From: DATKHR01 sp036557365
GTDB taxonomy: Bacteria; Acidobacteriota; Vicinamibacteria; Vicinamibacterales; CAVVIG01
Assembly (NCBI GenBank): GCA_036557365.1
Contig: DATBHR010000092.1
Location: forward strand, 357,065 to 421,064
Direction of reading: 5' to 3'
Length of the DNA: 64,000 nt
Made by a program: the position numbers and the translations under genes. The stretch's first letter is position 1, and every line of letters begins with the position of its first letter. Below, piece by piece: positions 9,868 through 18,124 of the stretch. The notes under the pieces are model-generated. The model had not been told where the DNA came from. It was given only the letters and a program-made list of their open reading frames with translations, and did not search any database.

Positions 9868-10137
9868 ATGGGCGACGCCGGTGAAGGACTAATTGATGCG
9901 GATGCGCGAATTCAGGAACGCATGGAGGAGCTCGAGCGGGAACGCAGGCAGCAGAACGGCAAGGCAGTCAAGAATCCAGAGCAGGTGCAGGCACTCGAGT
10001 CGTTGAGGCTGGCGCGTACGGAGCTCGAACGCCAGCTCGAGGTCACGACGCACGAGCGTCGAAAGGCACAGATCCACGACGCGATCGAAGAAATCACGCG
10101 GCGCATGACGACGCTGAACGATGCTTTGAACGCGTGA
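9868..10137 (+). CDS. Small charged coiled-coil protein, unknown function
   Basis: An 89-residue protein with no signal peptide and no membrane segment. It is rich in Glu, Arg and Gln, and two stretches (about residues 14-32 and 42-85) have strong heptad character, so an antiparallel or dimeric coiled coil is likely. I recognise no named family. It has its own Shine-Dalgarno and TATAAT, and ends 19 bp before the SagB-like gene, so the two may be co-transcribed. It could be a structural or chaperone-like partner, but nothing in the sequence states a function. Confidence 0.7.
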   Translation: MGDAGEGLIDADARIQERMEELERERRQQNGKAVKNPEQVQALESLRLARTELERQLEVTTHERRKAQIHDAIEEITRRMTTLNDALNA

Positions 10138-10156
10138 TCGTCGCAAGGGGTGACGG

Positions 10157-11746
10157 ATGAGCGCACCCCGGCCCGACAATCCGAGGACTCTCCAGCAGCT
10201 CGCCCAGGTCCGGGCGTATCACGACGGCACCAAGCACCGCTTCGATCGATACGCCCGGTCACTCGGCTATCTCGATTGGGCGTCGCAGCCCGATCCGTTT
10301 CGATCGTTCGCCGGCTCGCCGCTCGCCCTCCTGCCACCGCATCCCGAATCGACCACACGCTCGCAAATCGGCGTCATGCTCCGCCGTTCGCTCGGCCTCA
10401 CGGCGTGGAAAGTGTTTCGCGCGTCGCGGTGGTCGCTGCGGGCGAACCCATCAAGCGGAAATCTTCATCCGACCGAGGCCTACGTGGTCTCCGGACCGAT
10501 CGAAGGCCTATGCGCGCAGGCGTCTGTTCATCACTATGCGGCCGACAGGCACGGTCTCGAGCAACGCTGCCTACTCGACGCCGGCCTGCCGCCCGAGACG
10601 TTTCTGATCGCGTTGACGTCGATCCATTGGCGCGAGTCGTGGAAGTACGGCGAACGTGCGTTCCGATATTGCCAGCACGACGTCGGTCATGCCATCGCCG
10701 CCATCGCGCTCGCGGCAGAATCGGTTGGCTGGCGCGCGCGACTGCTGCCCGACTGGTCGTCCGCCGACATCGCGTCAATCGCAGGCGTCGATCGCGATGC
10801 AGACTTCGTGGATGCGGAGCGCGAAGAACCTGCGTGCATCATGGTCGTCGGGCCTGACGATCCTGTGCTGGATCGTGACGCGCTGGTCCGTGCGGCTCGC
10901 AATGGTCGCTGGGTCGGCCGCGCCTCGCAACTCAGCGAAGACCACGTCGAGTGGACGTTCATCGACGAAGTGGCAACTGCGACGCGGCGATCCGAACCGG
11001 TTCCACCTGTTGAAATCGCGCTGCGCGACATCGTCTCTGACGAGGCAGGATATCCGCCTCAACTTTTTCTGCAGCGCCGCAGCGCGGTGGCGTTCGATGG
11101 GCGTTCGTCGCTTTCGCGTGCCGCGTTCCTCGGGATCATCCGCGCGCTGGTCGCGACACCGTCGCCACCGTGGAGTGCGCTGTGGTGGACACCTCGAATT
11201 CATCTCGTGCTGTTCGTCCACCGCGTGGACGACGTCGAGCCAGGGCTCTACTTGTTGACGCGCGAGCACGAGTCGGGCGCCCGCCTCGTGTCGGCGCTCG
11301 GCCGCGACTTTCTCCTTCAACCCGTGGACGAAATGACGCTGCTCGTGCGCCTCGCGCGCGGCGACTGCCGCCAGCTTGCGCGTCGCGTCAGCTGCGATCA
11401 GGACATCGCCGCCGACGGCTTCTTCAGTCTCGGAATGATCGCGGATTTCGACGGCAGCCTGACGGAGCACGGTCCCGCGTTCTATCGACAACTATTCTGG
11501 GAAGCGGGTGTCGTTGGACAGGTGCTCTACCTGGAAGCCGAGTCCGCGGGCGCGCGCGGGACGGGCATCGGCTGCTTCTTCGACGATCCGGTACACGACG
11601 TGCTGGGTCTGAGCGGGCACGCGTTTCAGAGCCTCTATCACTTCGCCATTGGCCTGCCGATCGAGGATGCGCGTCTGTCGACCGAACCCGGATATGTGTG
11701 GGAGTCATTAAACCTCGGGCCGGTCGGCCGGTCTAACCCTCCGTGA
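10157..11746 (+). CDS. SagB-type dehydrogenase, tandem nitroreductase-fold oxidoreductase
   Basis: A 529-residue protein built from two nitroreductase-fold halves. The first half (about 1-240) has the FMN-binding RASRWSLRANPSSGNLHPTE stretch typical of SagB/ThcOx oxidoreductases; the second (about 290-520) repeats the pattern with LQRRSAVAFDG and GIGCFFDD. SagB enzymes oxidise azolines to azoles in ribosomal peptide (RiPP) maturation. Stand-alone double-domain members are common in non-RiPP genomes with unknown substrates. No YcaO cyclodehydratase or precursor peptide is visible nearby, so a RiPP role is unproven. Its start follows the coiled-coil gene by 19 bp. Confidence 0.85.
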   Translation: MSAPRPDNPRTLQQLAQVRAYHDGTKHRFDRYARSLGYLDWASQPDPFRSFAGSPLALLPPHPESTTRSQIGVMLRRSLGLTAWKVFRASRWSLRANPSSGNLHPTEAYVVSGPIEGLCAQASVHHYAADRHGLEQRCLLDAGLPPETFLIALTSIHWRESWKYGERAFRYCQHDVGHAIAAIALAAESVGWRARLLPDWSSADIASIAGVDRDADFVDAEREEPACIMVVGPDDPVLDRDALVRAARNGRWVGRASQLSEDHVEWTFIDEVATATRRSEPVPPVEIALRDIVSDEAGYPPQLFLQRRSAVAFDGRSSLSRAAFLGIIRALVATPSPPWSALWWTPRIHLVLFVHRVDDVEPGLYLLTREHESGARLVSALGRDFLLQPVDEMTLLVRLARGDCRQLARRVSCDQDIAADGFFSLGMIADFDGSLTEHGPAFYRQLFWEAGVVGQVLYLEAESAGARGTGIGCFFDDPVHDVLGLSGHAFQSLYHFAIGLPIEDARLSTEPGYVWESLNLGPVGRSNPP

Positions 11747-11780
11747 ACGCGATGCCTTCCGCCGCTCACAGGAGGAGCTC

Positions 11781-12119
11781 ATGAAGATCGGACGAATGGC
11801 CGTTGCCGTGGTCGGATGCGCACTTGTCGCCTCCGTTGCACAGGCGGCGCCCGCCAACAGGCAGCGAGGGGTCAACGCCCGGCAGCAGCGTCAGGCGCAG
11901 CGAATCCACAACGGCGTGAAGAACGACGAGTTGACGCGCGGCGAACGCGACAGGCTGTCCGCCGACGAAGCTGCCATCCGTGCCAAGGAGCGCGTGTACC
12001 GGAGGTCCGGCGACGGGCTGAACGCGAACGAGCGCCGGGATCTCGAACACGATCTGAACAAGACCAGCCGCGAGATCTACCGCGACAAGCACAACGACCG
12101 GACGCCGCCGCCGGAGTAG
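11781..12119 (+). CDS. Small secreted basic protein, unknown function
   Basis: A 112-residue protein with a clear signal peptide cut after AQA (MKIGRMAVAVVGCALVASVAQA). The mature part is very rich in Arg, Asn and Gln and contains two related segments (ARQQRQAQRIHNGVKNDELTR and a later RSGDGLNANERRDLEHDLN). These look like a helical repeat, with acidic turns faintly reminiscent of EF-hand-like or heat-resistant envelope proteins. A Shine-Dalgarno (AGGAGG, 11769-11774) supports the ATG at 11781. I recognise the general type as common in acidobacterial and proteobacterial periplasms, but not a characterised family. Confidence 0.78.
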   Translation: MKIGRMAVAVVGCALVASVAQAAPANRQRGVNARQQRQAQRIHNGVKNDELTRGERDRLSADEAAIRAKERVYRRSGDGLNANERRDLEHDLNKTSREIYRDKHNDRTPPPE

Positions 12120-12132
12120 CGGGCGTCAGCGG

Positions 12133-13437
12133 TCACTCGAAGAGATCGACGGAGACGTCCATTTCGCGAACGATCGCCTTCGCAGTCGTCGAGTGGTCCG
12201 CGAAGAAGTGAACAGGCAAGTCGCCGATTGCCGGCGCCGGTCGGCCCGCGGCCGTCGTCAGTAATCGGCGATAGTCGGTGACGGCCGCGTCCATGGTGTG
12301 ATTCGCCGCCCAATAGGCGTGCCCGGCGACACTCAGCGCGACGCGCAGCTGATGGTCGTCGGCGAGACGTCGCATGGCGTTCGCTAACGACGCGGCTTCG
12401 TCGAGGAGATCCACACGAAGCGCGACGGCCGACGGAATCTCGCTCGTGTGCGCGAGGTCGGTGATGACCGTCGCCTTCGCAGCCGCCAGACATCGGAGCC
12501 ACGACGCGGACGTTTCGAGCGCCGTCGGCCACCGCAGGCAGAGGCAGGCGTTGGCTGCCGCGAGATAGTCGGCGACGGCCTCGTCGGTCACGTAACCCGT
12601 CACGCGCACCCGATCGGCGACGCCGTTCGCGTCGAGTTCGTCCGCGAGCGTCGGATAGTCGTCGGTGTCCCCGACCAGCACCAGATACGCGTCGCGGCCT
12701 TCGCGCTTCAGCGTCGCGATCGACTGCAGCATGGCGGACACGCGCTTCTCCGGCGTGACTTTTCCAAAAGCGGCAAACACCGTTGCGTCGGCGGGCAGCG
12801 AGAGCGCCCGCCGAACGTTCGCGCCAGCTTCGGATGCCGCTGAAATATCCGGAACCCCCATACGCAGGGCTTCGACGGCGGCGCCGGGATATGCGTCGCG
12901 CAGATCCTGCGCGACCGTTTCACTGTGAACCGCGACCATCTTCGCGGCGCGAATGACGCTTCGAAGCATTGGCCAGAAGTAGTAGATCGGACCGCCGAGC
13001 CCGGCGATCGCGTATTCCGCGAATGCGATGTTGATGGCGGGCTGATCGAAGGTCAGTTCGCGACGGTAGTCGTCGTGGCGATCCTGGCTGAGGAGCAGTC
13101 GCGCGCGGGCGTGATGGAGTCGCGCATCGTGGAGGACGACGAGGCCGGGATACGGGACGAGATATCCCCACATGTAGTCATGGCCGCGCGAGTTGCCCAG
13201 CTGATACACGACGAGGTCGTACGGTTCGCGCTGGGCACGCCAGACGAAATCGTGCGCCGTGGCCTCCGGGTAGATATCGATGACGAACCATTGACGAAGG
13301 AGCGGAACCACCTCGGCCGTGTACGCAGAGATGCCGGAGCGCACCGGTGCGAGCGGCGAAAACCACGCGATCCTGAGGGGCCGCGGCTCGCTGCCGGGAT
13401 TCGATGGACGATCGATGATGTCTGTTTCTTCGGGCAT
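12133..13437 (-). CDS. Glycosyltransferase family 4-like (GT-B) protein
   Basis: A 434-residue cytoplasmic GT-B glycosyltransferase. The N-terminal donor-proximal motif WFSPLAPVRSGISAY is typical of GT4 enzymes. The C-terminal half holds TVFAAFGKVTPEKRV, LVLVGD and the nucleotide-sugar region ALRVDLLDEAASLANAM. Sugar donor and acceptor cannot be read. It is convergent with the small secreted-protein gene (13 bp apart) and divergent from nuoA, so it is probably monocistronic. A role in polysaccharide or glycolipid synthesis is the default inference. Confidence 0.85.
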   Translation of the reverse strand: MPEETDIIDRPSNPGSEPRPLRIAWFSPLAPVRSGISAYTAEVVPLLRQWFVIDIYPEATAHDFVWRAQREPYDLVVYQLGNSRGHDYMWGYLVPYPGLVVLHDARLHHARARLLLSQDRHDDYRRELTFDQPAINIAFAEYAIAGLGGPIYYFWPMLRSVIRAAKMVAVHSETVAQDLRDAYPGAAVEALRMGVPDISAASEAGANVRRALSLPADATVFAAFGKVTPEKRVSAMLQSIATLKREGRDAYLVLVGDTDDYPTLADELDANGVADRVRVTGYVTDEAVADYLAAANACLCLRWPTALETSASWLRCLAAAKATVITDLAHTSEIPSAVALRVDLLDEAASLANAMRRLADDHQLRVALSVAGHAYWAANHTMDAAVTDYRRLLTTAAGRPAPAIGDLPVHFFADHSTTAKAIVREMDVSVDLFE

Positions 13438-13530
13438 CCGGCCGTCGGCTCGACGGTAGACATGAGATTACATCGCGGACGCGCCGGGCCCGACCAACCA
13501 ACTATCATGTGCTAGCATTGAAGTTCGCTT

Positions 13531-13932
13531 GTGAGCCGGTTCACAAGCTTCTTCGACACGCCAACGATGCAGGGCTGGTTTTCCATCCTGATCATGATCG
13601 CGCTGGGCGCCGGCTTCGGGCTGGGCTCGGTCGCGCTGTCGAGCGTGCTCGGACCGCGCAAGCCGACGCCCGAGAAGGCTGCGCCGTACGAGTGCGGCAT
13701 GCCTCCGGTCGGCGACGCCCGCGAGCGGCAGTCGGTCAAGTTCTACCTGGTCGCGATGATCTTCCTGCTGTTCGACATCGAAGTCGCGTTTCTGTATCCG
13801 TGGGCGATGGCGCTTCGCGACCTGGGATGGAACGGCTTTATTCAGGTGACGCTTTTCATGGCGCTGCTGTTGGCCGGCTACGTCTACGTGTGGCGCAAGG
13901 GCGTGCTCGACTGGGGCAATGAGCGGACGTGA
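13531..13932 (+). CDS. nuoA: NADH-quinone oxidoreductase subunit A
   Basis: Membrane subunit of complex I, 133 residues from the GTG at 13531. It has three membrane helices and the conserved loop YECGMPP, plus LLFDIEVAFLYPWA with the acidic pair near the quinone tunnel. An in-frame ATG at 13567 (MQGWFSIL...) gives a more typical N-terminus and may be the true start. The first gene of the nuo operon; a TATCAT -10-like box at 13503-13508 lies upstream. Confidence 0.94.
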   Translation: MSRFTSFFDTPTMQGWFSILIMIALGAGFGLGSVALSSVLGPRKPTPEKAAPYECGMPPVGDARERQSVKFYLVAMIFLLFDIEVAFLYPWAMALRDLGWNGFIQVTLFMALLLAGYVYVWRKGVLDWGNERT

Positions 13933-13971
13933 GCGCGCCGGATCGGCCGGCCGTACGAGCGCAGGGACGAT

Positions 13972-14436
13972 ATGGGCCTAGAGTCTGAGATTCCGGTCTT
14001 GACCACCACCGTCGAGAAGATGGTGCAGTGGGCGCGTCGCTCGTCGATCTGGCCGGTGACCTTCGGCCTCGCGTGCTGCGCGATCGAAATGATGGCGATG
14101 AGCTGCTCGCGCTACGACATCGCGCGCTTCGGCGCCGAGGTGTTCCGCGGCAGTCCCCGCCAGTCGGACCTGATGATCGTCGCCGGGCGGCTGTCGCGCA
14201 AGATGGCGCCCGCGCTGCGACGCATCTACGACCAGATGCCCGAACCCAAGTGGGTGATTTCGATGGGCGCCTGCGCGTCGATTGGCGGCGTGTTCGACAA
14301 TTACGCGCTCGTTCAGGGCGTCGATCAGATCGTCCCCGTCGACGTCTACGTGCCGGGCTGTCCGCCAAGGCCCGAGTCGCTCATCTACGGCATCGTCCAG
14401 CTCCAGCGGAAGATCGATCAGCAGAAGCTCGCCTAG
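13972..14436 (+). CDS. nuoB: NADH-quinone oxidoreductase subunit B
   Basis: A 154-residue peripheral-arm subunit that carries Fe-S cluster N2, the last centre before quinone. All four N2 ligands are present: tandem C35-C36 (LACCAIEM), C101 (MGACAS) and C130 (PGCPPRPE). Length and motifs are normal for the family. It lies 39 bp after nuoA and its stop is immediately followed by the nuoC start, which supports translational coupling. Confidence 0.97.
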   Translation: MGLESEIPVLTTTVEKMVQWARRSSIWPVTFGLACCAIEMMAMSCSRYDIARFGAEVFRGSPRQSDLMIVAGRLSRKMAPALRRIYDQMPEPKWVISMGACASIGGVFDNYALVQGVDQIVPVDVYVPGCPPRPESLIYGIVQLQRKIDQQKLA

Positions 14437-14982
14437 ATGGACGCGACCTCTCTCGTTTCGGCGTTGCGCGAGTCGGTGCCGGCGGCCGAAATCGAGTCAG
14501 TTCCTACCGTCGATCTGCACACGACGCTGTATGTCTCGCGCGACCACTTCACGGATGTGGCGCGAGCGCTGCGCGAGCGTCCGGATCTTCGTTTCGATTT
14601 GCTCGCAGAGCTGACGGCCGCCGACCTCTGGCCGCACGAGCCGCGCTTCGAGCTGGTCTACGTCTTCGTCTCGCTCGAGCATCGGCTCCGCCTTCGCGTC
14701 AAAGTGCGTCTGCACGGTAACGATGCGCACATCGCGACGATGAGCGGAGCCTGGCCGGCGGCGAACTGGCTCGAGCGCGAAGTCTGGGATCTCTTCGGCA
14801 TCGAATTCGACGGCCATCCGGATCCGCGCCGGCTCCTGATGCCCGAGGACTGGACGGGCTTTCCGCTTCGGAAGGACTATCCCGTCCAGATTCGGAAAAC
14901 GCCGACCGCGGCCGAGCCGCTGCAGATGACCGAGGAGGAATTCCGCGCCAACGTCATGAAGGATCGTTTGACGAGGCAATGA
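14437..14982 (+). CDS. nuoC: NADH-quinone oxidoreductase subunit C
   Basis: A 181-residue subunit of the hydrophilic arm that packs on NuoD. The signature EREVWDLFGIEFDGHPD and the following LRKDYP stretch are present. It starts on the base after the nuoB stop and overlaps nuoD by 4 bp (ATGA). NuoC and NuoD are separate here, unlike the E. coli NuoCD fusion. Confidence 0.96.
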   Translation: MDATSLVSALRESVPAAEIESVPTVDLHTTLYVSRDHFTDVARALRERPDLRFDLLAELTAADLWPHEPRFELVYVFVSLEHRLRLRVKVRLHGNDAHIATMSGAWPAANWLEREVWDLFGIEFDGHPDPRRLLMPEDWTGFPLRKDYPVQIRKTPTAAEPLQMTEEEFRANVMKDRLTRQ

Positions 14983-16172
14983 GAGCCGACGTGCCCGACC
15001 TGCGCACCGAAACGATGACCGTCAACATGGGGCCGCAGCACCCCAGCACGCACGGTGTGCTGAGGCTGGTGCTCGAGCTCGATGGCGAGACGGTACTGTC
15101 TGCAGCGCCGACGATCGGATTCCTCCATACCGGTATCGAGAAAACTGCGGAACAGAAGAAGTGGCAGCAGGTGATCCCGCTCGTCGAGCGCATGGATTAC
15201 CTGAGCGCGCAGTCCAACTCGATGGCGTTCTGCCTTTCGGTGGAACGACTGCTCGGACTCGAACTGCCGGTGCGCGTCCGCGACATCCGCGTGCTCCTCG
15301 CCGAACTTCAGCGCATCAACAGCCATCTGGTCTGGCTCGGCACGCACGGCATGGAAGTCGGCGCGGTGTCGGTGATGCTGTACTGCTTCCGCGAGCGGGA
15401 GCTGCTGCTGAACATCAACGAGATGATCGCCGGCTTCCGCCTGTTTCCGAGCTACATGCGCGTCGGCGGTCTCCGCGAAGACCTGCCGCGCGGTTTTCAC
15501 GATGCCGTCCGTGCGTTTCTCGACCGGATGCCGTCGAAGCTCGACGAGTACGAAGATCTCCTCACGAAGAACGAGATTTACCTGAAGCGCACGCGGCACG
15601 TCGGGAAGATTTCCGCGAGCGATGCCGTCGCCTACGGGCTGGTCGGTCCGATCGCACGCGCCGCCGGCGTCGACTACGACGTCCGGAAGTATTTCCCCTA
15701 CCTTGGATACGAGACCTACGACTTCGCCGTGCCGACGCGCGCCGACGGCGACGTGTACTCGCGGTATCTCGTGCGCGTCGCCGAGATTCGCGAGAGCCTG
15801 AAGATCTGCCGGCAGGCGCTCGAACGGATTTCGCCGCGTGGCGCGTTTGCCGTCGACGATCCGCGCGTCACGCCGCCGCCAAAGGACAAGGTGTACACCG
15901 AGATGGAAGCGCTGATTCAGCACTTCCTGATCTACTCGCAGGGGTTCACCGTCCCGGCAGGCGAAGCGTACGTGCCCGTCGAGGGTCCGCGCGGCGAGCA
16001 GGGCTTCTACGTCGTCTCCGACGGGACGAACAGGCCGTGGCGCGTCAAGTCGCGCGCGCCGTCACTGCTCGCGTGCCAGGCGCTGGAGAAATTGATCGTG
16101 GGCGGCTTGATCGCCGACGTCATCGCCGTTATCGGCTCGATCGACGTCGTCATGGGAGATGTCGACCGGTGA
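14979..16172 (+). CDS. nuoD: NADH-quinone oxidoreductase subunit D
   Basis: A 397-residue subunit that forms the quinone pocket with NuoB. MGPQHPSTHGVLR near the N-terminus carries the conserved His pair of the quinone site; GFLHTGIEK and the C-terminal end IGSIDVVMGDVDR are also canonical. It overlaps nuoC (ATGA) and nuoE (GTGA). Confidence 0.97.
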   Translation: MRADVPDLRTETMTVNMGPQHPSTHGVLRLVLELDGETVLSAAPTIGFLHTGIEKTAEQKKWQQVIPLVERMDYLSAQSNSMAFCLSVERLLGLELPVRVRDIRVLLAELQRINSHLVWLGTHGMEVGAVSVMLYCFRERELLLNINEMIAGFRLFPSYMRVGGLREDLPRGFHDAVRAFLDRMPSKLDEYEDLLTKNEIYLKRTRHVGKISASDAVAYGLVGPIARAAGVDYDVRKYFPYLGYETYDFAVPTRADGDVYSRYLVRVAEIRESLKICRQALERISPRGAFAVDDPRVTPPPKDKVYTEMEALIQHFLIYSQGFTVPAGEAYVPVEGPRGEQGFYVVSDGTNRPWRVKSRAPSLLACQALEKLIVGGLIADVIAVIGSIDVVMGDVDR

Positions 16173-16774
16173 GCTTCCACCCGAAGATGGCGTACGACGC
16201 CACCTTCCACAAGTCCGCGCGTCATCTCGAGGACGAAGGTCCGGCGTTCGCGTACACCGCCGAGAACCGTGCGCGGTTCGACGAGATCGTCGCGCGCTAT
16301 CCGCCGGATCGGCGGCGGTCGGCGGTTCTTCCCGCGCTGTATCTCGTCCAGGCGCAGCAGGGCTACGTCACGGCAAACGGGATCCGGCACGTCGCGGAGC
16401 TCCTCGGCATCACGCGCGCGGACGTCGAGGATGTCGTCTCGTACTACTCGATGTTCTACACGCGTCCCGTCGGCAAGTTCGTCTTGAATGTCTGCCGGAC
16501 GCTCTCGTGCGCGTTAAACGGCGCGGAACAGGTGACGCAGGCGATTTGCGACGAGCTGCACATCAAGCCGGGGCAGACCGATCCGTCCGGCACGTTCACG
16601 CTGATCGAGGTCGAGTGCCTCGGCGCGTGCGATCGCGCGCCGGTCGTGATGGTGAACGATGCGTGGCAGGAGAACCAGTCGCCTGAAACCGTCGCCAAGC
16701 TGCTCGACGGGTTGAAGATACGCGGCGAAGCCTCGCTCACCGGCTGTCATCATGTCGTCGAGCGTCAGGGGTGA
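16169..16774 (+). CDS. nuoE: NADH-quinone oxidoreductase subunit E
   Basis: A 201-residue thioredoxin-fold subunit of the NADH-input module. The 2Fe-2S (N1a) ligands are C109-x4-C114 (NVCRTLSC) and C150-x3-C154 (ECLGAC). I start it at the GTG that overlaps the nuoD stop (GTGA, 16169); ATG 16187 is an alternative. The longer open frame beginning at 15161 is a nuoD shadow joined to nuoE. The gap after it is the only sizeable spacer inside nuoC-nuoN and contains a short octamer array. Confidence 0.94.
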   Translation: MSFHPKMAYDATFHKSARHLEDEGPAFAYTAENRARFDEIVARYPPDRRRSAVLPALYLVQAQQGYVTANGIRHVAELLGITRADVEDVVSYYSMFYTRPVGKFVLNVCRTLSCALNGAEQVTQAICDELHIKPGQTDPSGTFTLIEVECLGACDRAPVVMVNDAWQENQSPETVAKLLDGLKIRGEASLTGCHHVVERQG

Positions 16775-16781
16775 ATCTCGA

Positions 16782-16805
16782 AATGCAGGAATGCACGAAT
16801 GCATT
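16782..16805 (+). repeat. Three tandem degenerate octamers (AATGCANN) between nuoE and nuoF
   Basis: Units AATGCAGG, AATGCACG and AATGCATT follow each other without gaps in the 50-bp nuoE-nuoF spacer. No inverted arm is seen. It is the smallest member of the short-word arrays found at about fourteen spacers in this window. Confidence 0.6.
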
Positions 16806-16824
16806 TGATGGTGTAGCCGCGTAG

Positions 16825-18117
16825 ATGGACCCTGTTCTCATCAAAGACGTCCGCGAACCGAACTCGTTCACGCTCGATTTCTATCTGCAGCACGACGGCT
16901 ACGCCGGGCTGAAGAAGGCGCTGACGCAGACGCCGGAGTCGATCATCGACGTCGTCAAAGCGTCGGGCCTGCGGGGACGCGGCGGTGCCGGCTTTCCAAC
17001 CGGCATGAAGTGGCAGTTCGTCGACAAGAAGATCGAGCCCCGTTACATCGCGTGTAACGCGGACGAGAGCGAGCCGGGCACGTTCAAGGATCACCTGCTG
17101 CTCGAGCGCAATCCGCACCTCCTCATCGAGGGATGCGCCATCGGCTGCTACGCGATTGGCGCGAAGGTCGCCTACATCTATATACGCGGCGAATTCTTCC
17201 ACGTGCAGCACGTGCTCGAGCGCGCCATCGCCGAGGCGTACGCCCGCGGATTTCTCGGCAAGAACATTCTCGGCTCGGGGTTCGAGTGCGACGTGTTCGT
17301 GCACCGCGGCGCGGGCGCGTACGAGGCCGGCGAAGAAACGGCGCTCCTCGAATCGCTGGAAGGGAAGCGGGCGCAGCCGCGCAACAAGCCGCCGTTTCCG
17401 GCGGTCGTCGGTCTCTATGGCAAGCCGACGGCGGTCAACAACGTCGAGACGCTCTGCAACGTGCCGCTGATCGTCACGCGCGGCGCGGAGTGGTATGCCG
17501 CCCTCGGACCCGAAAAGAACGGTGGCCCGAAGCTGTACTGCGTCAGCGGCCACGTCCGTCGGCCTGGTGTGTACGAGGCGTCGATGAACATCACGCTGCG
17601 CGAGCTGATCGACGGCTACGCGGGCGGCGTGCGCGAAGGACGGACGCTGAAGGCGGTCATCCCCGGCGGATCGTCAGTACCGATTCTGCTGCCCGATCAG
17701 CTGGACACGCAGGCCAGCTTCGACGCGATTCAGAAGGCAGGATCGCTCCTGGGCTCCGCGGCGATCGTCGCGCTCGACGATACGACGTGCATGGTCTGGC
17801 TCGCGCAGAACCTGCTGCACTTCTACCGCCACGAGTCGTGCGGCAAGTGCACGCCCTGTCGCGAGGGGACGGACTGGCTCTACAAGATCCTGCGCAAGAT
17901 CGAGAGCGGCCAGGGTCAGATGCACGATCTCGATCTCCTCTCGAGCATTTCGGCCAACATCGGCGGGAAGACGCTCTGCGCATTTGGCGATGCGGCGGTG
18001 ACGCCGGTCGTGACCACGCTGAAGCACTTCCGGCACGAGTACGAGGCGCACATCCGCGAGGGACGGTGTACGCTTCCGGCACCGTGGCGGGCGCTGACGC
18101 TGGTGGGAGCGCATTGA
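16825..18117 (+). CDS. nuoF: NADH-quinone oxidoreductase subunit F
   Basis: A 430-residue NADH-binding flavoprotein that holds FMN and cluster N3. The glycine-rich loop GLRGRGGAGFPTG binds NADH; ACNADESEPGTFKD is the FMN/NADH site. Cluster N3 ligands are C339, C342, C345 (ESCGKCTPC) and C385 (TLCAFGD). All are intact, so electrons can enter the complex here. The gene stops 7 bp before nuoH: the usual nuoG is absent between them. Confidence 0.96.
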   Translation: MDPVLIKDVREPNSFTLDFYLQHDGYAGLKKALTQTPESIIDVVKASGLRGRGGAGFPTGMKWQFVDKKIEPRYIACNADESEPGTFKDHLLLERNPHLLIEGCAIGCYAIGAKVAYIYIRGEFFHVQHVLERAIAEAYARGFLGKNILGSGFECDVFVHRGAGAYEAGEETALLESLEGKRAQPRNKPPFPAVVGLYGKPTAVNNVETLCNVPLIVTRGAEWYAALGPEKNGGPKLYCVSGHVRRPGVYEASMNITLRELIDGYAGGVREGRTLKAVIPGGSSVPILLPDQLDTQASFDAIQKAGSLLGSAAIVALDDTTCMVWLAQNLLHFYRHESCGKCTPCREGTDWLYKILRKIESGQGQMHDLDLLSSISANIGGKTLCAFGDAAVTPVVTTLKHFRHEYEAHIREGRCTLPAPWRALTLVGAH

Positions 18118-18124
18118 TCCGTCG

